A stretch of DNA of 64,000 nucleotides from Cycas panzhihuaensis (lineage: Eukaryota; Cycadophyta). Below, piece after piece: positions 57,216 to 64,000 of this stretch (the stretch's first letter is position 1; the number at the start of each line of letters is the position of its first letter). The notes beneath the pieces were generated by a model. It saw only the letters and a program-made list of their open reading frames with translations, made no database searches and was not told the origin of the DNA. The translations under genes were made by a program, and so were the position numbers. Location of the stretch: NCBI GenBank assembly GCA_023213395.1, contig CM041465.1, positions 91,705,741 through 91,769,740 of the forward strand. Reading direction: 5' to 3'.

Positions 57216-57898
57216 ATCAAAACTTGTTAAGCAACTTTAAAATAGAAGATTGCAATAGTGTCAGCACATCAATGGAAACCAGGCTAGTGATGAATGCAGA
57301 ATAGGAAGCACATCCTGTTGATGCAATGATATACAGATAATTAGTTGGAAGCCTAATTTATCTCACAGCCATATGTCTAGACATTTCATATGTTGTTGGG
57401 ATAATCTCCAGGTTCATGGAAAGTCCCAAAATTCCTCACTGAAATGTTGCAAAGGGAATTTTACGATATCTAAAAGGAACCATGAATCTTGGTTTAAGAT
57501 ATGACAAGGAGAATAATATACAATTAACTAATTTTTGTGACTCTAATTGGGCTAAAGACAAAATAGATAGAAAATTGACATCAAGATGTTGTTTCTTCCT
57601 AGGAAGATCCTTGATCTCTTGGAGCAGTAAAAAGCAACACACTGTTGCATTATCCTCAACGGAAGTAGAATACAAGTCAGCAATCAATGCAGCATGCGGA
57701 GGAGTATGGATCAAACAACTCCTGAAAGATCTAGGAGAAGAGCAAACAACACCAACTCAAATATTTTGTGATAATCAAAGTACAATAAAAATGACAAAAA
57801 ATCCAATACTGCATGCTAAAATAAAACATATAGAGGTACACCATCATTTCATCAGAGAAAAAGTACAAAATAGATAAATCTAGCTTCAACATTATTCT
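57216..57898 (+). pseudogene. Copia-D RNase H, cut at the end
   Basis: GLRYDKENNIQLTNFCDSNW (57492-57551) with the first Asp; SSTEVEYKSAINAACGGVWI with the catalytic Glu; IFCDNQSTIKM with the next Asp; HIEVHHHFIREKVQNR near the end, then a stop and LQHYS, after which the Copia-E LTR begins. The final ADI.TK block is therefore missing. Good frame over 131 codons (57482-57877). Confidence 0.9.
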
Positions 57899-58356
57899 TG
57901 TAGAAATAGGCACATGCACAATGTCACCATAGGATCACATAAACAAGAAATTATAGGCAACAAATGACATTGAACATATACACCAGATTGACAGGTGGAA
58001 AACCCCTTCTGGGGAAGAAAAACCACCTCCTAAAGTTATATTTATATTAAGAATAGAGATAAATAGGATATACTATACTAAAACCACCTAACCACCAAAC
58101 CAACCTTAGAAAAGGCTTTTAGACAACCCTCCTAGATTCTCGAAACCACCTCCTTGAATCTAGGAGAAGAATTAATATGAAGAAAGGTTCGTTGAAATGT
58201 AGATGCACATTTCAACCACCTTCCACATAAGATTAAAATAAACACTAAAGTTAAACATAAGAATGACTTAAATACTAATTTAAACATGTGACATAAATAA
58301 GAACTTAAGAAGAACATAAAAGTGACATTACAAAAGGTTACATTAATATTCCTAAC
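57899..58356 (-). repeat. 3' LTR of Copia-E
   Basis: On the minus strand it starts TGTTAGGAATATTAATG right after TTAAAAGGGGA and should end ...ATTTCTACA at 57899, where the Copia-D reading stops. Length 458 bp. It carries TATAAATATAAC (about 58030-58045, minus strand) as a possible TATA box. The other LTR was not found, so the inner boundary is firm and the outer boundary inferred. Confidence 0.6.
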
Positions 58357-58367
58357 ATCCCCTTTTA
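58357..58367 (-). other. Polypurine tract of Copia-E
   Basis: TTAAAAGGGGA on the minus strand directly before the LTR start; a second run, CAAAGGGGGA, lies about 50 bp upstream in element sense (58411-58420). Confidence 0.7.
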
Positions 58368-58479
58368 ATGTTAACTTTTATGCTATAGAAAAAGAAGGTC
58401 TTCATCACGGTGATCCCCCTTTGATGGAGACTTATTTTATCTACAACAGACCTTGGAGAGTTAGAAACTTTACTTTAGT

Positions 58480-59080
58480 TAAAGACTTTGTAAGTATATC
58501 AGCAATCTGTAGATCTGTTAGACAATAAGACAAGGAAATAAGATTATTAGTAACAAGATTATGAATAAAATGCTAATGTAATTATATATGTTTAGTCCTA
58601 GAATGTAAAACTGGATTTGTAATAATAGCAATTACACCTTGATTATTAATTTTAAGTTCAATGGAAGAGTTTAAAGACAGACTAATTTCATTTAGTAGAG
58701 ATTTAAGCCAAAGTGCTTGTTTGTTAGCTTCAATAAGTGTGCGATATTCAGCTTTAGTTGTTGATAAAGTTAGTGCCTACATTTTCTTACTAGACCAAGT
58801 AATAGGTGAGGAATCTATAAAAAATACATAACTTGATATAGATTTTTTATCATTTATATCACTTGCCCAATCTGAATCAGTATATCTAGTTAAAGTTAGA
58901 GGTTTATTGCAAACATTATAAGTTAAACCATAAAAAATAGTATGCTTTAGATATTATAATATACGTTTAACAGCTTTCCAATGAGATTCATGTGGTTGAT
59001 GCATATAACGTGAACATAAAGCGACAACATAAGATATATCAGGGTGGGTGTGAATTAGATAAATAAGACTACCAATTAGT
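58480..59080 (-). pseudogene. Copia-E RNase H
   Basis: On the minus strand: LIGSLIYLIHTHPDISYVV, HWKAVKRIL, RYTDSDWASD (first Asp), SYVFFIDSSPITWSSKKM, TLSTTKAEYRTLIEA (the first Glu of TEAEY is Lys; AEY kept), LKINNQGVIAI (Asp of DNQ replaced by Asn), LHSRTKHI and IADILTKSLTKVKF, the usual C-terminus. About five stops. Confidence 0.85.
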
Positions 59081-60348
59081 TATTTATATAATGTAGGGTC
59101 ACATAAGGGTGAGGAATAATCAGTAGATAGTTTGACTCCTGATTGTAACAGATTAGATATAGATTTAGCATTTTCCATGTTAAACCATTGAATTAAGTCT
59201 AAAATATACTTACGTTGAGATATAGTTATTTTGGAATCATGTTGATAAATTTGTAAGCCAAGAAAGTAATGTAGTAGACCTAAATCAGTCATTTCGAATT
59301 TGTTTATTAAAGTAGTTTTTAAATGATGAATGTTATTAGTTGATAATCCAGTAATGATGATATCATCAACATAAAGGATTAAAATAGTAATATGTTCATT
59401 TTCACATTTGAAATAAACATTTAGATCACTAATACATCTAGTGCATCCAATGTGAATTAAATAATCTTCTACTTTAGTATACCAAGCTCGAGGAGCTTGT
59501 TTTAAACCATAAATTGATTTCTTAAGTTTACAAACTAAATTAGGATTTTTAATAAAGCTAGGTGGCTGAGACATGTAGATCTCTTCTTTGAGATCACCAT
59601 TCAAGAAAGCACTCTTGACATCCATTTGGTGGATTTCCTAACCAAACTTGGATGCTAGTGCAATAATTATTTTAATCATGTTCATCTTTGCAACATGGGC
59701 AAAGGTTTCATTATAATCTATACCATCAATTTGAGAAAATCCTTTTGCAACTAGGTGAGCTTTATATTTTTCAACTGCGCTTGTTGAGTTGTATTTTGTT
59801 CTATAGACCCATTTATAGTCAACTATATTTTTTCCATGTGGGAGTAGTACGAGATCCCAAGTTGAATTCTTGATTAAAGTATCAAATTCAGTTTGCATAG
59901 CGTCTTGCCATACAGGATTATTGCTAGCTTGTTTAAATGTTCTGGGATCATTATTGTCCATTATTTTTGCCATTAAGGCAAAGTTAGCATGTAATTTTTG
60001 GGCACGAGTTTGTTTGGTATTTGTAGGATTACCTACATCAGATCCAGCATCAGTAAGCATTTTCATTACCCAAACAGGTTGCTTATTAGTAACTATTTCT
60101 GAAGGTATAGGTTGATTTGTAGAACTAGTTTGAGAGGAGGAATCTATTTCATTAGATTCGAATAGAGTCCAATTTTGGACTTGAGTTAATAAGGATTCTA
60201 TAACTTTTGGATCAGCTTGTTTATCAGAGGGGTCAACCAAATAAGTGTTTGTTAACAAATTTTCAACGGGAAGTTCTACATAAGTAGATGTTGAAGAAGA
60301 TCCTTCTTCATCAAATATTATATCACGCAAAATTAAAATTTGATACAT
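59080..60348 (-). pseudogene. Copia-E reverse transcriptase
   Basis: Two open stretches (60348-59638 and 59625-59080) in one frame, separated by a stop at the Trp position before EIHQ. Motifs: [118 protein letters not shown] (both Asp) and [14 protein letters not shown]. Nearly full length and the best kept RT of the window. Confidence 0.95.
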
Positions 60349-61540
60349 GACTGGATCCAGGAGTCTATAAGCTTTACTCTCTTCATTGTATCCAACGAAG
60401 ATGTGTTTTTGGCTTTTTGGGTCTAACTTTTTATGTTTTTCTTTAGGGATGTGTCCCCATGCAATACTTCCAAAGATTTGTAAATGATGGACTGAAGGTT
60501 TTCTACCAGACCATTTTTGTTCTAGAGTAACGTTGTGTAGACTTTTACTAGGTAAACGATTTAATAAATAGTTAAATCAGTTAATTACTTTTTCCCATAA
60601 TTTTAGGTCTAGATTCTTTACATGTAGCATGCAACGAGTCATCTCAATAAGAGTACAGTTTTTGCATTCAGCAATACTATTTTGTTGAGGTGTATATACA
60701 ACGGAATGCTAGAATTGAATTCCATGCTTTTTACAAAAAGAAGTGAATTTGCCACTTAAATATTCCTTTACATTATCGGATTGAAAATTTTTTATTTTTG
60801 AATTTGATTGATTTTCAACTAGCGTTTTATATTCAATGAAAATATCAAACACTTAACTACGTGTTTTAAGCATGTAAACCCAGTATTTTCTTAAATAGTC
60901 ATCAATAAATATAACAAAATAACGAGACCCAGAGTATAATGTTACATGAAAAGATCCACATATGTCAGAGTGGACAAGTTCAAGTGGAACAGTTGCTTTG
61001 AATTATGTTTTATGTGGAAATGGGTGCATGTGTTGCTTACATGTCACACAGGCTTCACAAACACCATAAACAGTGTTTAAGGGTGGAAGTCCATGAACCA
61101 TTACATATTTTTTTAGATATTGCAGTTTGTCAAAACTTGTATAGCCAAATCGTGTATGCCAAAGTTTGCTAACTGAGTCAAATTTGGCAATAAAGGCACT
61201 AAAAGATTTTGTTTTGTTATTTTGTAGACTTGTTAAACTATAGAGACCTGTGCTATGATCAATAGGTCCTTAGGCAATATATCTAAATTTATTTAATAGC
61301 TCCTTAATGATAAATTTACTTTTCCAGAAATTGACAACAAGGTCTTTCTGGCAGATTTGATAAACAGAAAGTAGGTTTGGTAATGCACTGTGCACGTAGA
61401 AAACGTCCTTTATTGATCCATCCTTTAAGGTAATATCACATGATCCTTTGACTTTAAGTTGAGTACCACTTCCAAAAGAAATCTCTTCTTCAGAGTTCGA
61501 TTCGGATTGATAAGTAATTAAATTTTTCTGGTGTCCTATC
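60349..61540 (-). pseudogene. Copia-E integrase
   Basis: LPNLLSVYQICQKDLVV leads in; zinc part LWHTRFGYTSFDKLQYLKK and CEACVTCKQH; core LELVHSDICGSF (Asp), KNFQSDNVKEYLS (Asp), YTPQQNSIAECKNCTL (Glu); C-terminal part LLNRLPSKSLHNVT, FGSIAWGHIPKEKHKKLDPK and FVGYNEESKAYRL. DDE kept; a few stops. Confidence 0.9.
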
Positions 61541-62703
61541 ATGTCATGGGATGCACCAAAGTTAAGGATCCATTATGGTGGTTGATTTATATGGGCAATA
61601 AATACAGAAGTTATTACCGTTAGAGAACGATTTAGAGTTCGTCGATTTTGAGGTCGGGATTGAAGATGATTTTGCAATCCTTTGGAAGCTTTCGATGCCT
61701 CTGAAGTTATTCTACTTCTACAGACATTAATAGTGTGGCCTTTTTTATGATAATAGGCACAACTAGTGTTCTGAGAAGGAGTTACGTTATTCCTATTATG
61801 AAAGGACTGATTAGAAGTATTCTGGTGTTTAGATGGACCAGAATACTTAATATTATTTTGTAAATTAGATTATGAACTTCTATGAGGTTTCTAAAATTTT
61901 GGATTACTATGAAAATTATTCTGTTGTTTGTTTTTAATTTGTGGCTTAGTTTTAAAAAATAAAGCCTGTGAAGAATATTTTAATATGCTTATTTGAATTA
62001 ACATTATTTGATGTTTGATTAGTTGGTTTGTCAATTGATTGAATGTTATAGGAGGGTTACCAACTTGATGTCTAGCAGTTTTAAAGAAATTAAATTATTT
62101 TGGTAACTTGTTTACTGCAAGACATACGAGTGTATCGTCGTCTCTAGCATGCGTGATTATTTTTTTAGTATCACCATCTTTAGTTTTGGATTTGATACAG
62201 TTTCCTAGATCTTTATTAATTAATTAAATTTTATATAAAAAATCCTCAACATTGGAAAAATCATCAAAAGTAAGGTCGTACAATTACTGTTCTAGGACAG
62301 CCACTTGATGTGTATCGACCTTATCATATTTATCCTACAAAGTTTTCCAGACTGTGGCCAAGTCGTCTGTTTCAAAAAATTACTGACTGATTTCTAGTGA
62401 AAGTGAGTTTAATATGGTGCCTAAGGCTGCATCTAGGTTCATCAAATATACCATATAACTCTCTGTAACTTCATCTTTTGGTTTTTTAAATTCATATGTC
62501 ACATATCGCTATATCTTTTATTGTTTAAGCTGATGGGATATGTGATTCCTCCAATCGGCATAGTTTGAGCTAGTTAACACTAGAATTGGAATGCAGGTGG
62601 TTGTCCCTGGCATTAATGCAATATTCAAAATTATAAGGTTTGATTGAAGATTGAACAATATGAAGGTATGTAAAAAAAAAAAATCACATAGTAAAGTTAC
62701 CAA
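61541..62703 (-). pseudogene. Copia-E gag and protease
   Basis: The gag start is near MPGTTTCIPILVLTSSNYAD (about 62612-62553), followed by WRNHISHQL, the normal copia start. The middle is frame-broken. The zinc knuckle CAYYHKKGHTINVC (about 61725-61766) has Tyr for the second Cys. The protease reads WILNFGASHDM (about 61545-61577): the family has LDSGAS, so the catalytic Asp is Asn (61561-61563). Upstream of the ATG no PBS was found. Confidence 0.82.
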
Positions 62704-63060
62704 TCATCAGATTAACTTTTCACAGGTATGATTAAAGAGTGAACAGAAAAACATAGTAACATGTATTACTGGCTTTTCTCTTAATTAAAAAAAAATCACA
62801 TGATTTCAGGCAGATAGTCTCCCTTGACTTGAAAAATAAATAACCCCTTAAAATATCCCCCTTAAACAGTCCCTTTTCGAAAAAAAGTTCCCTTTAATTT
62901 TGAGAAATAAACAGTCCCCCTTAAGTGTTTAAGTTCCAAGAAAGTTGTAAAGTATGAAATTAGAACAATTACTTATATATTACATTAATTTGACAATAAT
63001 TTTGAAGATATAAAACTGATTTGCAACATAAAATATAAAAAAATATTAATAGTTTTTTTA
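62704..63060. other. AT-rich stretch with C-runs; no gene seen
   Basis: The part 62840-62930 has CCCC/CCCCC runs spaced 15-30 bases apart in AT-rich sequence, the opposite strand sense of the G-runs at 63300-63770. No coding or RNA feature recognised. Confidence 0.5.
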
Positions 63061-63201
63061 TTAATTAAGCTTTATTTTTGAAAAAATATAAATACATATA
63101 AAAAGTATTCAATGATCCATACAGATAAGAATAGATACTACAATAGATCTTAGCCAAAAAACCAAGAAAAATATTGGTTTTATCTATGTTAATTAAGCTT
63201 T
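63061..63201. repeat. 13-bp direct repeats flanking the U2-like insert
   Basis: TTAATTAAGCTTT occurs at 63061-63073 and 63189-63201, identical, with 115 bp between. The length fits a target-site duplication made by LINE-driven insertion. Confidence 0.75.
63124..63174 (-). pseudogene. U2 snRNA 5' fragment (pseudogene or snRNA-headed SINE)
   Basis: The minus strand from 63174 aligns without gaps to the first 51 nt of U2 snRNA, with 43 of 51 positions the same by my count from memory of the U2 5' end. Kept are TTTTGGCTAAGATC and the branch-point-recognition region TGTAGTATCTATTCTTATC. Five of the eight changes are C to T. The match stops at nt 51 of about 190. In its place follow TGTATGGATCATTG and an AT-rich tail, and the unit is flanked by 13-bp direct repeats. 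No upstream snRNA promoter element is visible. Confidence 0.75.
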
Positions 63202-63299
63202 GTTAATAGTATATATAGGTATATATATATATATATCCTTTGAATGGGTGTTTGAAAGGTAATGTATACCTTATTTATGACAAAGAAATAAGCTAAGAT

Positions 63300-63780
63300 A
63301 TTAGGGGCAAGAGGGGGAATATTATAAAGTATATAGGGGGGGAAAGCTTTGTAATGATTAAATTAAAAAATAAATTTAAATGTTATAATAAGGAACATTT
63401 ATTAAATATTAAAGGTTAATTAAAGGGAGAGGGGTTTAATATCCAAATATTTAGTGGAGAGTAATAAAGAAATTTGATTTATAAATGTAAAAGAGGGGGG
63501 TGATATTTTTAAATATTATAGTGTAATAGAGGGGGTTAATTTTAAAAAATGTAAAGGGGGGCTAATGTAATAATCAATATAATGAAAAAGGGGGGGGTAA
63601 AGTAAAAAATAATATAATGAAAAAAGGGGGGGTAAAAGAGAGTTTAATTAAAAATGATATTAATACATTAACGTAATGAGGGGGATGTACTTATTTTAAT
63701 GTGATAAAGGGGGGGGGGGGTGGGGGTACTTTAATTATCAAAATGTAATAGGGGGGGAGGGTAATTATTAATTTATTAAA
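63300..63780 (+). repeat. Interrupted G-run tract
   Basis: AT-rich sequence broken by runs of 5-12 G roughly every 25-50 bases, including G12 at 63709-63720. Phrases such as AATATAATGAAAAA followed by G8 TAAA repeat side by side (63574-63640). All runs lie on the plus strand. Probably a degenerate minisatellite; the strand could form G-quadruplexes. Confidence 0.8.
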
Positions 63781-63890
63781 TCAAATGATAAACTAAAATT
63801 AAATCAAAAAATGAAAATGCAAAACCCACGGACCCGATGAATTTTTAGATTTTGTAAAAGGAAAACAAAATGAAGAAAAAGAAAAAATGA

Positions 63891-63920
63891 GGCCCATGAG
63901 AGATTAGGGTAGAAACCCTA
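63891..63920 (+). promoter_or_regulatory. Site II-like GGCCCA and telo-box AAACCCTA
   Basis: GGCCCA at 63891-63896 (TGGGCC on the other strand) and AAACCCTA at 63913-63920, with an opposed TAGGGT at 63905-63910. Paired site II and telo-box motifs are known in promoters of plant genes for ribosomal proteins and other growth-linked products. They lie 13-42 bp before a candidate start codon. Confidence 0.5.
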
Positions 63921-63932
63921 CCAAGCTTTGTG

Positions 63933-64000
63933 ATGGCGACGCTCCTTCTTTCTTTGCAAGTTTACTTCGAGGAGAGGCACTTCCATAGGATCTCCGTGCT
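63933..64000 (+). CDS. Possible start of a nuclear gene, cut by the window end
   Basis: ATG at 63933 in good plant context (GTGATGGCG) opens a frame to the window end: MATLLLSLQVYFEERHFHRI and on. It follows the telo-box/GGCCCA pair and a change in base composition from AT-rich repeats to mixed sequence. With only 22 codons I cannot assign a product. The N-terminus has a short hydrophobic stretch, then charged residues. It could also be chance. Confidence 0.35.
   Translation, partial: MATLLLSLQVYFEERHFHRISV

Larger units (their letters stand above)
52916..57898 (+). mobile_element. Copia-D: Ty1/copia element, 3' end missing
   Basis: Plus strand: short LTR ending at 53114, PBS, gag, protease, integrase, reverse transcriptase and RNase H in copia order. 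The left edge is uncertain: TGTTTTATC at 52916 or TGACAAGTGG at 52993 could start the LTR. The right part is cut within the end of RNase H by the LTR of Copia-E at 57899, and its own 3' LTR was not found. It is inserted in the linker of Tat-B pol. Confidence 0.8.
57899..62703 (-). mobile_element. Copia-E: Ty1/copia element, minus strand, 5' LTR missing
   Basis: From right to left: gag, protease, integrase, reverse transcriptase, RNase H, polypurine tract, 3' LTR. It has long open stretches and comparatively few stops, so it is among the younger copies. To the right of the gag start no LTR or TGGTATC-type PBS is visible, so the 5' end is deleted or rearranged. It sits in the RNase H end of Copia-D. 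Confidence 0.82.

Noticed and set aside
57960-58010. GACAGGTGG... as 3' LTR of Copia-D, from its likeness to GACAAGTGG at 52994
   Set aside because: The likeness stops after about a dozen bases and the segment is better explained as part of the Copia-E LTR.
1-64000. CRISPR arrays, bacterial operons, phage or plasmid genes
   Set aside because: No regular repeat-spacer array, no Shine-Dalgarno-led gene runs; all coding relics are of eukaryotic retrotransposon type.
1-64000. DNA transposons with terminal inverted repeats
   Set aside because: Apart from the 11923-12042 hairpin no inverted termini with flanking duplications or transposase motifs were found.

Overview
The window looks like intergenic heterochromatin from a seed plant with a large, repeat-rich nuclear genome. 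It is AT-rich, holds plant L1 LINE, Ty1/copia, Ty3/gypsy Tat/Ogre-type and chromovirus sequences, and has plant promoter motifs at its right edge. I see no bacterial, organellar or viral gene organisation. I cannot name the species; a gymnosperm or another giant-genome plant would fit. All alignments were done by eye.

Almost everything is one stack of nested retrotransposons. An L1 LINE (1-1346 and 18134-18409) was split by Tat-A (1347-18133), a gypsy element with LTRs of about 2.8 kb. Each Tat-A LTR later received its own insertion: Copia-A (1670-5796) in the 5' LTR and Copia-B (14162-16936) in the 3' LTR. The L1 was hit again by Copia-C (18410-21783), a sister of Copia-A. Copia-C is cut by Tat-B (from about 21784), whose gag and protease run left to right and are broken by three insertions: a chromovirus (24741-31559, perfect 5-bp target duplication), Tat-C on the minus strand (33696-51600), and Copia-D (from about 52.9 kb). 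Copia-D is cut by Copia-E (57899 to about 62703, minus strand).

All coding parts are broken by stops, frameshifts or lost catalytic residues, so none of these elements can move on its own. Shared frames and empty-site comparisons still allow most of the order of insertion to be read.

Items of most interest: (1) a cytosolic Hsp90 C-terminal fragment carried in sense inside Copia-B; (2) Tat-C, which has gag-pol on one strand, an opposite-strand ORF with a plant mobile domain and coiled coil, and an archaeal-type RNase H placed beyond that ORF near the 3' LTR; (3) a duplication at the left end of Tat-C in which a complete LTR plus 320 bp of host sequence is joined to a truncated LTR; (4) a U2 snRNA 5' fragment inside perfect 13-bp direct repeats at 63061-63201; (5) a tract of interrupted G-runs; and (6) a telo-box plus GGCCCA promoter with a possible gene start at the last bases. 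I found no evidence for a new enzymatic or defence system.
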